DNA of 64,000 nt from Morinoia aosen (lineage: Eukaryota > Arthropoda > Malacostraca > Amphipoda > Talitridae): positions 40,917,732-40,981,731 of the forward strand of contig CM059572.1 of NCBI GenBank assembly GCA_030386875.1. Reading direction: 5' to 3'. Made by a program: the position numbers and the translations under genes. Below the pieces are notes generated by a model, which made no database searches, was not told where the DNA came from, and saw only the letters and a list, made by a program, of their open reading frames with translations. Below, piece by piece: positions 36,374 through 46,107 of this stretch. Within the stretch, counting starts at the first letter, position 1; the number at the start of each line of letters is the position of its first letter.

Positions 36374-36691
36374 CTAAACTTCGCTATTTGCTTGCAGGTG
36401 ACGCAGTGGTTGCTCAGCGTTACTCGATCTGAGCTGCTGACGACGGAGTAGTGCATCTTCGGCGCGAAGGCGATCCGCCAGCAAGTTAAGTTCACGACGA
36501 AGATAGAAGAAGGAAACCCCTAATCCCAGAGTTAAAGGAAAGAGAAGGAGAATACCTAAATCTGATATTCGATCGGGAAGGATGTCGACGAGGGCATTTG
36601 CCTTAACCCAATCGGAGGACACTCTTCCCTGGTGTTGCTCCAGCGCATTTGTGAGTGCCTCCACCGACACATGGGTCATCCTATTTCCCAT
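36374..36691 (-). CDS. Third ORF: small membrane protein in the env position
   Basis: A 105-codon frame starting at the ATG at 36689-36691. The N-terminus MGNRMTH fits the N-myristoylation pattern (MGxxxS/T). A polar region of about 45 residues follows, then one hydrophobic segment (DLGILLLFPLTLGLGVSFFY), then a basic, Arg- and Gln-rich tail (LRAEDALLRRQQLRSS). About 30 bases upstream is a good 3' splice site (36722-36745), which would allow expression from a spliced RNA as env is in retroviruses. There is no signal peptide, cysteine-rich ectodomain or furin-like site, so it is not a normal envelope protein. Function unknown. The Met choice rests on the splice site; the frame is open for 22 codons further upstream. 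Confidence 0.55.
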   Translation of the reverse strand: MGNRMTHVSVEALTNALEQHQGRVSSDWVKANALVDILPDRISDLGILLLFPLTLGLGVSFFYLRRELNLLADRLRAEDALLRRQQLRSSNAEQPLRHLQANSEV

Positions 36692-36721
36692 CTTGGAAGG
36701 CACGAACGCGAGCGTGCTCGT

Positions 36722-36755
36722 TCTGAAAATGAAACAACCACAGAGTTCAATTAGC
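36722..36755 (-). promoter_or_regulatory. Putative 3' splice site before the third ORF
   Basis: Minus strand: TGCTAATTG (branch-point-like), then TGTGGTTGTTTCATTTTCAG and the exon start at AACGAGC. The pyrimidine-rich tract and CAG are close to consensus. The donor in the leader was not identified. Confidence 0.55.
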
Positions 36756-36976
36756 ATGGCCTCACAAAAAATTTTTCAATCAATTATTAGTACGTCGAAT
36801 TAATTAAAGAAACCAAAATCACAGTTGGTGACAGCTGCTATGAGAAAAAAAAACAAACATCAAATCTCCACGTAGCTGATCCCACACGGCATCGACAGCT
36901 GCACACCTATTTGCAAAACAAATCGGGAGCCAGCCTTCGCTCCCACAGCAATGAGGGGCCGTGTTTCTAAACACAG

Positions 36977-37056
36977 GATGTTATTGAACCGAGCAAGATG
37001 TTGTTGGACCGGGTAAGATGTTATTGGACTGAGCAAGATGTTATTGGACTGAGCAA
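36977..37056. repeat. 20-bp tandem repeat x 4 inside the gypsy 3' region
   Basis: GATGTTATTGGACTGAGCAA and three near copies lie directly in tandem between pol and the third ORF. Confidence 0.85.
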
Positions 37057-37286
37057 GGCTCTCGGGCAGATGTAAGCCTTGGTGGTGAAGTTAATGGGTA
37101 CGGACTCAATCACGCACGTAATAACACGGTACACTAAATACGAAACGAAAATATAAGGTAAATACATACGGTTATATAAGGAAAGTTCCAATAAAATATA
37201 CGTAAAATTAACATCGAAACAAGCATCACACAATAGAATTATGAGCACCTAGTAACATCGTCAGTCGTAAGTCGCATAGTATTCAT

Positions 37287-40200
37287 TCAACACTTTTTAC
37301 GTAAAGGTAGTACATGATTTTTATTACTCCGGAATGTTTTATTGCCTATTTTGATTTCTACGTAATTTCGGTTAATTTTTGTTATAATACCGGGTCCATT
37401 CCAAGCGATATCTAGCTTGTTTTTTCGCATGTGATTGCGCAATAAGACACGGTCATTTATTTCGAAATTTTTATCTTTGCGTCGAAGGTTGTGATACATG
37501 GTTCTTTCACTGGTATTATTTATTATTGTAGCTCTAACATTTTCAACAATGCGGGCAGCTTCCTGAGCTCGAAATCTTATCATATCCACGTTCGTGTCGT
37601 GACTGTAATTAGGTTCGAAAGTTACAGCGCTAAACATCGGACATGTATCGCGATTGAAAATAATAAAGGAGGGTGTATCCCCCAATGTCGAATTTAAACT
37701 ATTGTTTATCGCGTTCTCAGTGCTGTTGAGACACTTATCCCATTCCGTATGCGCTAAAGAGTTAATGTATAGTTTTAGTAAATTCGTAATTTTGCGATTA
37801 TTACGTTCAACAATAGCGTTACTGTGAGGACTCCAAGGGAGGACCTCTTTTTTTTCAATACAATGAATTTGAGAGAATTTTTTAACTGCCGCAGACTTAA
37901 ATTCAAGAGCTTGGTCACTTAGAAGTGTTTTAGGATAGCCAAAGGTTGAGAAGCAGCTGTCCAGACAAGAGACAACTGTATCTGCTAATCGATCTGCTGT
38001 CGCGTAGAGCTTACAGTAACGCGAAAATAAATCAATCAAAATTAGAATATATTTATTCTGCTGATCTGTGACAGGTAACGGGCCAAGGAAATCCATTGAT
38101 ACCACCTCAAACGGTTCTTTAGCGATGGGAGCGTCTAATATTTTAATAGGTACAGTACTGGGGGCTTTCAAAATCTTACATACATCACACATTTTGACAA
38201 ATTTACGGATGATACTCTTCTCCAATAAATGAAAATAACGCAACTTAAATTTAAACAACGTATGCGTGGCATCAGTATGGTACAATGAATGTATACTCAG
38301 CACCGCCTTGTGCATGAGCGATGTTGGTATTACCGAAGTTAGAATAGTACTTTCCCTAGAGTCTATTTGTCGTCGTCTATAAAGTATGTCGTTCAGAATT
38401 AAGTATTTTTGTAAGTCAGGGATCGTAGATTGTCTACTAGATAGTAATGCGTCCTTAACCTCAGAACAGAATGGGTCTAGTCGTTGCTCATTTCTGAATT
38501 CGTCTAAAGTCCATGATACGTCTTTTAACTTGGGCACGTAGTCAGTCAGTCGGGGTTTTTCAGTCGGCTCAGGCGCCACTTGGTTTGAGGGCGTCGCGTC
38601 TGTATCGTCTACGCCGGCGGTCAGTGCACCACGGCGAGTAGTTACTGCCAACACGTCGACCTCATCGAACTCTGAGCATTCTTCAAGATCAGAAATAGTT
38701 AAATGCTCGGGTAGTCTACTTAGGCAATCTGCAACTAGATTCTTTTTTCCTGGAAAATACTTTACTATTGGTTCGAAACATTGCACTGTTAGACACCATC
38801 GAGACATAGCCGAATCGTCAGGAAGCTTTTTGAAAAACAAGGGCTGTAAGGGCTTGTGATCAGTGTATAAATAGATCGGATATCCAAGAATGAGATATTT
38901 AAATGCTTTAAGTGCGCTCACAATGGCGTAGAATTCTTTTTTCGTCGTTGAATAGCGCTTTTGTGTTGAATTTAAACTTTTACTGTAATAAGCTATAGCC
39001 TTCATGGATTTTTTTGAATCATTATCTTGTTGCAAAAGTACTGCCCCAATGCCATAGTTTGAAGCATCTGTAAATACATGAAAAGGCTTGGAAAAATCAG
39101 GGTGCTTTAAAACTGTATCTGATGTTAAGACAGATTTAATCTTTTCAAAAGCTTTCTGACATTCAGGCGTCCAGATAAAATCAACGTTTTTTCGTAACAA
39201 TTGATAGAGAGGATACGAAATGGAACCAAACATCGGAATGTGATTGCGGAAATAGTTCGCCACACCTAGAAAACTTTGTAGTTCTTTCACATTTTTTGGA
39301 ATCGGGAATTTTTGTAATTTTTCCGATTCCTTGCAACGGATTCCGTCTGCCGACACAATGTGTCCAAGATATTCAATGGAGCTTTTGAGAAAATGACATT
39401 TTTCAAGTTTAAGGGACAGATTTCCACTACGTAGCTTCTCAAAAACACTCTGTAAATCTTTCAGATGTTGGTTCATGGATTTGGAAAATACTAGTATATC
39501 ATCAAGGAATACAAAACACAATTTACCGATGATATTTGCAAGAACAGAAGAAATGATTCTTTGGAAAACTGATGGACTCGAGGATAACCCGAAGGGCAAC
39601 CTCTTAAATTGAAATTTCTCGTAACCGATACTGAACGCGGTGAATTTACGGCATTTCTTTTCCAACTCGACCTGATGAAAGGCTGAGCGGAGATCAAGAC
39701 TTGAAAAAATACAATTACCACCTAAAGAATAAAGAACCTCGTCAATTCGTGGGATTGGGTAACTTTCCTTGATAATTATTTTATTGAGTTCACGAAAATC
39801 TATGACGGGTCGAATCTCGCCCGACTTCTTTTTCACCACGATTAAAGGAAAATTGTATTCGGAGCTTGAAGGTTCAATTATTCCTTGATTCAACATCTGT
39901 TTATTGGCTTCCAATAATTCATTTTGATACTTATGTGGAATTCGATATGGAGGGATGTTAAGTACTGGAGCATCAGGTTTTAATACAATATCATGTCGCA
40001 TTACATTCGTGACTGCAATATTTTCGCCTTCGAGCGTAATTACGTCCCTAAAATTGTTTAATAAATTCATCAATAATTGTTTAGCATCATCGTTTTCACA
40101 ATTTACATCGTTACACGTCAGAGGACGTCTCTCGTTACTGCCTCCTTCTGGGACAACATCTTTGTCTCTATTAATTCCCACTTCATCAACACGATTATCG

Positions 40201-41558
40201 TTACCACAATGCCTCGTTTTTGCAGATACTAAACCAACGTCTTTATCAGAGATGGCATTGAACTTTCCACCATTAACACTGTCGACTTTGGGTAGATCCG
40301 CATTATCTCGGGCATCGCATAAATTTGCATCTCGCACAGCTTCGTGCACGGTAGACATGTAACTCTCGTGTTCAATTTCCATGTCGTTAATTTCTTCAAT
40401 CGTACTTAACATCGTATTGTCACTCAAATATACCACGTCTTCCGAGACGTTCAAAAGCATTACAGGGACAAACCCATTTGACTTGATATCCACAACAGAT
40501 TCGGCGACATAAATACCATTCGCGAGAATTGTCTTATTCATAATATACCTTCCGGGCTTTGCCTTTTTGACATACCCATTAATAACACGTAAGCAGTTTC
40601 TGGGCATTTCCACTGCTCCACAATGAACAACTATTTCTCGTTTTTTACTATATTTCAAACCTCTCGCATGTTCCTTAGTTTCTCTTATTTTCTTCGCATC
40701 CTGTTTATTTTTTACTTTCCCATTATTCTCTCGCCCTGTCTTTGGGCCTGGGGTACCCTTCTCTTCTGCAGTATTTATCTCTATACCATTATTATCGCCA
40801 CTTTCCTGGCTCGCAATTTTTGATTCTCTTTGTTTCAGCTGATATCTCCTTATTTTCCTCCTATTCGTAAGCATGTCCGCCATCAGACATTCTGGATTAC
40901 TTACAGTGTTCAAGAATATCTCCTTCCTACTTTGCTCGTGCAATTCCTGCACATCATGAAACGGTACTTTTACGCCGTCGAGAACAATGAATCCTTCTTT
41001 GAAATTAATCACAGCGTCTTGTAAAATATCCCTACCAAGGATTACATCATATTTGAATTCGGCATCTTTCAAAATCAAAGCACTGGTATTGATTTCCTTA
41101 CTATTAGGCAGCGTAATACAAAGATCTAGTTCTCCTGATACCTGGCTTTTGGAATTTACACCTCTGATACTCAGAGCACTGGGCTTAATTTGCTCGTTTA
41201 TACCTTTTAAATTCCGGTAACTCACTAAACATCTGTCGCTACCGCTATCGATCAGAGCGCTCATCAATTTGTTATCATTACGTAATATAATTGTAGGCTT
41301 CTTAGAACGCCGTACTGAAAATAATCCATCACTTTCTTTCCTTAAACGACCTTCTTTCATTATCGTCGCTGACAAACAAACTTCTACAGGTAGTTCAGAA
41401 TTTGCACCTACATCAAGTTCTTGTTCACCTAGTAATTCAAATTTATTTTTACACAAGAAAAGCGGATCCACCACAGTCGTCGACTTATTAATAGTATCTG
41501 GTTTCAACACCACATTTTTATTGACGGGGATAGCAGCTCCAACCCCGGGCATTGGCAA
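37287..41558 (-). CDS. Pol polyprotein (protease, RT, RNase H, integrase)
   Basis: A 1,423-residue open frame in the -1 frame relative to gag. Aspartic protease: LIDSGSD near residue 104. Linker of about 300 residues, rich in charged residues. Reverse transcriptase about 520-720, with PVIDFRELN, LDLRSAFHQ, LPFGLSSSP and the catalytic FLDD near 685. RNase H about 825-945, with FTDAS near 829 and YTDH near 898. Integrase from about 1060: an H-H-C-C zinc region (HKAVLSIHSLYH to CDVC), then the catalytic triad with SMDFLGPLP, LSDQALEF and an E near 1250. The C-terminus ends in a basic tail, with no chromodomain. The listed start is the first in-frame start-like codon; expression is expected through the frameshift. 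It copies the RNA genome into DNA and inserts it. It looks whole. Confidence 0.93.
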   Translation of the reverse strand: MPMPGVGAAIPVNKNVVLKPDTINKSTTVVDPLFLCKNKFELLGEQELDVGANSELPVEVCLSATIMKEGRLRKESDGLFSVRRSKKPTIILRNDNKLMSALIDSGSDRCLVSYRNLKGINEQIKPSALSIRGVNSKSQVSGELDLCITLPNSKEINTSALILKDAEFKYDVILGRDILQDAVINFKEGFIVLDGVKVPFHDVQELHEQSRKEIFLNTVSNPECLMADMLTNRRKIRRYQLKQRESKIASQESGDNNGIEINTAEEKGTPGPKTGRENNGKVKNKQDAKKIRETKEHARGLKYSKKREIVVHCGAVEMPRNCLRVINGYVKKAKPGRYIMNKTILANGIYVAESVVDIKSNGFVPVMLLNVSEDVVYLSDNTMLSTIEEINDMEIEHESYMSTVHEAVRDANLCDARDNADLPKVDSVNGGKFNAISDKDVGLVSAKTRHCGNDNRVDEVGINRDKDVVPEGGSNERRPLTCNDVNCENDDAKQLLMNLLNNFRDVITLEGENIAVTNVMRHDIVLKPDAPVLNIPPYRIPHKYQNELLEANKQMLNQGIIEPSSSEYNFPLIVVKKKSGEIRPVIDFRELNKIIIKESYPIPRIDEVLYSLGGNCIFSSLDLRSAFHQVELEKKCRKFTAFSIGYEKFQFKRLPFGLSSSPSVFQRIISSVLANIIGKLCFVFLDDILVFSKSMNQHLKDLQSVFEKLRSGNLSLKLEKCHFLKSSIEYLGHIVSADGIRCKESEKLQKFPIPKNVKELQSFLGVANYFRNHIPMFGSISYPLYQLLRKNVDFIWTPECQKAFEKIKSVLTSDTVLKHPDFSKPFHVFTDASNYGIGAVLLQQDNDSKKSMKAIAYYSKSLNSTQKRYSTTKKEFYAIVSALKAFKYLILGYPIYLYTDHKPLQPLFFKKLPDDSAMSRWCLTVQCFEPIVKYFPGKKNLVADCLSRLPEHLTISDLEECSEFDEVDVLAVTTRRGALTAGVDDTDATPSNQVAPEPTEKPRLTDYVPKLKDVSWTLDEFRNEQRLDPFCSEVKDALLSSRQSTIPDLQKYLILNDILYRRRQIDSRESTILTSVIPTSLMHKAVLSIHSLYHTDATHTLFKFKLRYFHLLEKSIIRKFVKMCDVCKILKAPSTVPIKILDAPIAKEPFEVVSMDFLGPLPVTDQQNKYILILIDLFSRYCKLYATADRLADTVVSCLDSCFSTFGYPKTLLSDQALEFKSAAVKKFSQIHCIEKKEVLPWSPHSNAIVERNNRKITNLLKLYINSLAHTEWDKCLNSTENAINNSLNSTLGDTPSFIIFNRDTCPMFSAVTFEPNYSHDTNVDMIRFRAQEAARIVENVRATIINNTSERTMYHNLRRKDKNFEINDRVLLRNHMRKNKLDIAWNGPGIITKINRNYVEIKIGNKTFRSNKNHVLPLRKKC

Positions 41559-41605
41559 CTCCTTCTCTACTACAAGACACTCTGAATTTTCCGATTTTTC
41601 TTTGT

Positions 41606-43045
41606 CTACTCTAAAAAATCTTCACCCTCGCAAGATGCAGCGTAGTACGCTTCACCTCGCCCTCTACTCCGACCACGTGAAAGACACTCACGTGCAAAAT
41701 GACCCGTCTTCCCACAAGCGTAACAAGCATGGCCTCGGAAACTTGATTTGCTTTGGCCTCTTTTACTCGTGCACATACTCTGAATATGACCTGCGGAATT
41801 GCACAGTGAACAAAACGACTTAGATTTATCATTATTAGTCTGTTGTGGGTTTACCACCTGAGCCTCATGGCACTCCAAGGAACCTAATGGTCGATCTCCG
41901 AAGTAAGCATGCTGTCTCCCCCTTGGAAATCTAGCAGCTCTCCAATTGTTTCTGAAAAATGGTCTTCGACCTTGAAATCGTCGGCTGGTATTTTGTGATG
42001 CATACAAGACCTCGGGGGACGAATCTTTCTCATCCCATTCTCCCTCTTCGGGCACGACCGCAAGATAAGTCTCTCTGGTTTGATAAGGGTACTGGGTATT
42101 ATTTTTGCGCGCAAGTATTTCTCTTCCCTCAGGGTTATTACGCACAGCGGAAACGAGGCGAGCTAACAATTCTTCAGAGGTATTGAACGGTTTCGAGAAG
42201 ATTTTTTTACAAAAGTTCTCTTCCAATAATGGTGCAAGAATGGCTGTAGCAAGGCTGAAAACAACTAGATCTCCAGAGAACTTTTTCAATTCAGCTTGAT
42301 TTGTACTAGCAGTAACAAATGGATGTCTTTGTATTCCTACCTCATTACTATTAAGAATGTGGTCACTCAAATTTCTAATTTTTGACATTGCCATAACCAA
42401 TTGGGCAGACAACCCTTCGTTTCGTAACAGCCGTAGCTGGTTAAGGTCGCAAGCTAAAGCATGTACAGATCGTTCACCTTTCGAGACATAGATGTCGTCG
42501 AGAATATCGATAACCTGATCAAATGAATAATTAATAGCAGGATCTACTAATTTTGTGACGACGCCATTAAAGTCACCCACGCTTTTGTGAGCGCTGCGCA
42601 CAAGTAACTCTTTTTTCGCCTCATCTGAAGTGACGTCGGGCAACAAACACATGTACGATTTAAGATTGGCTACATGCGTTCGAAAACTTTTCGTTTCACT
42701 GAAAATCGGATCTCTGACTCTCTGACGGCCCTTAAACAAAGGTAGCTCTGCACTTGACAAAATAGTACTCCCTCTTTGTAACGTGGTTGTTACACCACCA
42801 CCTGTCATCGGTCCGCTAGAGGACGTCATTGTACTAACGCTCGGCGAACTGAAAGACACAGTCTGTGTGCTAACAGTGGTCGTAATTACTGTCGTGGTCT
42901 GTGGTCCAGACATTATCACACTAGATGGAATATGTATACACGTACCAGGTAACGTACCACTAAATGCTGGAACAGAAACCCTTCCACTACCAGTTATGGT
43001 ACTCGTAGAACGGATAAATTCTGGATCTGAATCCGAGTCACACAT
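41606..43045 (-). CDS. Gag polyprotein of the gypsy element
   Basis: A 479-residue frame encoding the structural protein that would assemble the cytoplasmic particle and package the RNA. The N-terminal 110 residues are rich in Ser, Thr, Gly and Pro. The middle (about 115-330) is a helical region typical of Gag capsids. An Arg- and Phe-rich stretch (RRFQGRRPFFRNNWRAARF) precedes two CCHC zinc knuckles at about residues 412-425 (CSLCNSAGHIQSMC) and 441-454 (CYACGKTGHFAREC), which bind nucleic acid. The frame closes a few codons after the T-TTT-TTA heptamer that leads into pol. Its size and knuckle pair fit Ty3/gypsy. It looks whole. Confidence 0.9.
   Translation of the reverse strand: MCDSDSDPEFIRSTSTITGSGRVSVPAFSGTLPGTCIHIPSSVIMSGPQTTTVITTTVSTQTVSFSSPSVSTMTSSSGPMTGGGVTTTLQRGSTILSSAELPLFKGRQRVRDPIFSETKSFRTHVANLKSYMCLLPDVTSDEAKKELLVRSAHKSVGDFNGVVTKLVDPAINYSFDQVIDILDDIYVSKGERSVHALACDLNQLRLLRNEGLSAQLVMAMSKIRNLSDHILNSNEVGIQRHPFVTASTNQAELKKFSGDLVVFSLATAILAPLLEENFCKKIFSKPFNTSEELLARLVSAVRNNPEGREILARKNNTQYPYQTRETYLAVVPEEGEWDEKDSSPEVLYASQNTSRRFQGRRPFFRNNWRAARFPRGRQHAYFGDRPLGSLECHEAQVVNPQQTNNDKSKSFCSLCNSAGHIQSMCTSKRGQSKSSFRGHACYACGKTGHFARECLSRGRSRGRGEAYYAASCEGEDFLE
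41612..41618 (-). promoter_or_regulatory. Gag-pol -1 frameshift heptamer
   Basis: T-TTT-TTA in the gag reading frame, followed by gag's stop after one more codon, while pol lies in the -1 frame. This is the standard slippery sequence used by many retroelements to express pol at a low level. A downstream stem-loop was not worked out. Confidence 0.75.
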
Positions 43046-44383
43046 CAGTTATCGTAACAAGAAAACAATTTTTTCGCACAAATCTAAAAATGAATAATGC
43101 CACCGACCAACGCAATATTCCAACGCCACAAAAAAATAAGACTGTAGAACCTCAAAAAAAATTACTTTACCTCGCAAAAAATTAATCACATAACGTAACG
43201 CGAAAGACACACGTTACACCAATCGTGGAGATAGTACACGGTGAAATCTCCAATTACATATCACTGAAAATTTAAATCCCAAAATTTTTTCTTGCTACTT
43301 GCAAACCGAACTGAAATTAATTAATAACAAGGAACTTGTTACACGAATTCAAAGGTATCGATCCCATTAAATTTTTAAACTACACAAAGCAACAAAATAT
43401 AAGCTAACGAAGTCACAGAAAATAACCTAACAATCCTAAACAATAATATTATAGCTTACAGAATACTCAGCTTGGAATCAGCGTACTGCAGGCAGAGCAG
43501 CCCAACGGCCAGCGAGACGCTACAGCTGTTTCCAAGGTCGAGTTGGTATACTGCCCAGGAACAGCAGCAGCAGGTGTCGCCCAGCCTGTCTCAAGGTCGT
43601 CTGCGATGCACAGGCACAGACCAGTCGACGAGAGTGCCAGATGCCAAGCTCGTACACGAAGCGCCGACACACAGCGGGGTAGCGATGGAAGCACGAGCAC
43701 GCTCTCCGAGTCTCTACGTATATTCACGGTTCCAGACTGCGTGTAATATCACAGTCCACAGTTTATGTACACGTATGGATAACTTTAACACAGTTTCTTT
43801 ATAGACTTTAAATAAGCGCACTTGGGTATGCAATCTATTTATCACATACACGTGTCACAAATGTTCTCGAAGATGTAGTATCACAGGAAAATGTTCGTAG
43901 AAATTAATGAACACAATCACTTATGCATTCAACTGATAAATTACCACGTTATTCTTTCCGATGGAAATTTACGCACAATTTAATCACACAGTGATCACCG
44001 TCCTGCTCCAGATCTACACGCGCTTTGTAGGGCACTCCTACGGGAATCTGCAGGTCCAATTTGTAGGAATCGACCATATCTTTCTCAGGAACCCTTTTCA
44101 GAATAAATCTGAACACGTTATTATATACTTTCGGTGCTTCTTTAATTTCTCGTCCCGTTTCCGCAGTCTTCTCCATAGCACAGTTGTTGATTGCACCAAA
44201 AATTTTCACGTTACACGAAGTGAAGCGTAGATCACCAACGTAGGACTTCCTCCAACCTCTGTAGACACGCGATCTCCAAATCGTCGTCGACAAAACAGAT
44301 GGAAATTCCCGATATCTTCAATCACCGTACTTGCACCATCCAAATCACGGCACAAGTACCAAGTTAATCTCACGTCGTGGTTA
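43046..44383 (-). other. Long 5' leader of the gypsy element with short open frames
   Basis: Between the primer site and gag lie 1.3 kb. They hold minus-strand frames of 114 codons (43949-44293) and 64 codons (44206-44400), neither with a recognised domain. The last 75 residues of the larger frame (from MEKTAETGREIKEAP) have balanced, protein-like composition. Long leaders often carry packaging and translation signals. Whether either frame is translated is unknown. Confidence 0.45.
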
Positions 44384-44403
44384 CGCACCAACTGAGCCAC
44401 CAG
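44384..44403 (-). other. Primer-binding-site position, tRNA not identified
   Basis: The minus strand directly after the 5' LTR reads C then TGGTGGCTCAGTTGGTGCG. TGG is the expected start of a site pairing with a tRNA 3' CCA, but I cannot match the rest to a known tRNA 3' end. The same bases (TGGCTCAGTTGG) fit the tRNA A-box/D-arm consensus in the sense direction. Confidence 0.5.
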
Positions 44404-44640
44404 TGTGCCGTATCAGTGCCTTACGTAAGGGTGGGTATTGAGTAGACGATGTAGACTTTTTACTTGTACTTGTCGCAGAGAGGTAGTACAACCAAATGCG
44501 CTCTGCAGCGCTGAACACGCCCTATTTATAGCTATAATTCGCTGACTCAGCGGCGCACACTGTGCTCGAGTCGCACCAAGGAGTGGCATTACGTACTTAC
44601 TGACATGGGTACGAAACAAGTACGTAACCATGTCGGCACA
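44404..44640 (-). repeat. 5' LTR of the gypsy element
   Basis: 237 bp, beginning and ending TGTGCCG..CGGCACA on the plus strand, so the LTR has short inverted ends with TG..CA. No difference from the 3' LTR was found by eye. Confidence 0.95.
44522..44552 (-). promoter_or_regulatory. LTR core promoter: TATA box and palindromic AP-1/Maf-type site
   Basis: On the minus strand the LTR has CTATAAATAG (44522-44531) preceded by the perfect 13-bp palindrome CGCTGAGTCAGCG (44540-44552). The palindrome contains the AP-1 core TGAGTCA and fits 11 of 13 positions of the Maf/CncC (Nrf2) recognition element. Transcription would start about 25-30 bases past the TATA box, near 44495-44500. The same pair lies at 34947-34956 and 34965-34977 in the other LTR. 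Binding is inferred from motif only. Confidence 0.55.
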
Positions 44641-44645
44641 CTAAT
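44641..44645. repeat. Target-site duplication, right
   Basis: CTAAT, matched by 34824-34828. Confidence 0.9.
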
Positions 44646-46105
44646 AGCTTTTTATGAAGCAACAAATTTCAGAAAAGTCTACGGAAAAAAAAACAAGATT
44701 TAACTTACTTTTTTCATACATCAAAATTGAAATTTGGAGCAAATTTCATCAAACAATGCAGTAAATAGAAAAGGAGGTTGAGAATCTACGGTATTTGAGA
44801 CAAGGATAACAAATATTGGTAAGCTTAATACTAGAAGGGTAGTCCGAAAGTCTACGCGGCTTAAAACACGGATTTACCCTACTTCTCCGAATTTTTTTTA
44901 GTCGATTTCTAAGCAAGTATCGTCAGACAATATAATTAGGAGGCTTAGACAGGGAGTTTTTTAAAGAAAATTTAAAATTCTTCTGGTGTTCTCAACTTGC
45001 AAATTCTAAACGAATATCTACTGAAAAAAGTGAAATGAGAGAAATTTTAGCCATTTCGGGAATAAGAGTTAACTTTCTTTGCTCATTTGACAACTGAAAT
45101 ATACAACGAAACACACAAAAAAACTAAATAATGTAAGCAACTAGCTATGAATTATTTACGATGAACTTACCAATGTTCTTTCTAAGTAAAGTAAATCTCT
45201 AAAACACTAAAATAAAAACCAAGATTTTAAAAGAAAACTGGAATTCGTGATGTGACCTTCAGATAAGATTTAACAAAGTACTGCACTGAAATACAGTAGG
45301 TATTACCAGAAACGAATTTACGGCTTTGCAAATAAATCTTCCAAAAGAACGAAAAGGTTTTTGGCAAATGCAAAACAAATTTCAGTCATGAAGCAATTTA
45401 AATAATCCCCCCAATGTATATTGATTTTTAGTTTCTTAATACATTCGAAGCCGCTTTGCATGGTTAAACCTTTTATTGAGTTGCAGAACAAAGCCTTTTT
45501 TTAAATTAAGATACGATCAAAAGAGTAAAAAATTATCGATCATTACAAATGAGAGTTATTCATGTACACACTTTTATTTGAGGGATGATGAAATGATCAG
45601 AACAATAAGGCCTGTTCCTTGGATATCCATAGAATTGAATGATTTAGAGCTAGCTTATTTTTGACAGAATATTGGGGAACAAAATTGCTCGTAATAGTAA
45701 ACAATAAACAAAGGAAATAAGTATTAGAAAGTGTGTTGCTATTCAGAAATTTCATGTATAGTTTTTTAAGCCGAGCTGTTAAATGACCAGCACTGCAAGT
45801 AAATAAATTCGAAGAAAATTTCATAAGAAATATCAGAAAATCACTACTATTCTACTTGAACTAAACGATAATTAAATAATATCTTGAACGGTTAGCTCGA
45901 TCGCTTTTTCCAATGATAAAACAAATAAATGCGAGAAGTTATTACTCTGCGACAATGATCAAAAGAAACGCTTTCCGTAGAGCGTAAGGCAAAATTCCAA
46001 CTTCCTCTCGCAGGAGTTGATGAAGCTAACTGTGGTTGCCGAGAGAATAGGGTGTGAGACGCTAGACTTCCTGCCTTCCTATTTCCCATAAAAGAATATC
46101 AATTA
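44646..46105. other. Noncoding stretch
   Basis: AT-rich. Open frames up to 75 codons without domains. Nothing recognised. Confidence 0.5.
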
Positions 46106-46107
46106 GT

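Larger units (their letters stand above)
34829..44640 (-). mobile_element. Complete-looking Ty3/gypsy LTR retrotransposon, 9.8 kb
   Basis: The element reads on the minus strand: 5' LTR (44404-44640), leader, gag, pol, a long 3' region with a third open frame, a polypurine tract and the 3' LTR (34829-35065). It is flanked by a 5-bp duplication, CTAAT. The domain order protease, RT, RNase H, integrase places it in Ty3/gypsy. The clade was not determined, and no chromodomain is seen at the end of integrase. The LTRs appear identical by eye, so the insertion is very recent. Gag and pol are both long and open. The element looks whole with no evident break. Unusual points are the short LTRs for its size, a 1.36-kb leader and 2.2 kb between pol and the 3' LTR. 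Confidence 0.93.

Noticed and set aside
36374-36691. A normal retroviral envelope protein
   Set aside because: The frame is far too short and lacks a signal peptide, cysteine pattern and cleavage site. Kept only as an unknown membrane protein in the env position.
37491-37697. Plus-strand frames opposite pol and gag (also 39955-40362, 41269-41823 and 42783-43097)
   Set aside because: Shadows of the minus-strand gag and pol frames.
44384-44403. A tRNA gene, suggested by the TGGCTCAGTTGG A-box
   Set aside because: No matching acceptor stem, anticodon arm or B-box follows. It sits at the retroelement primer site.
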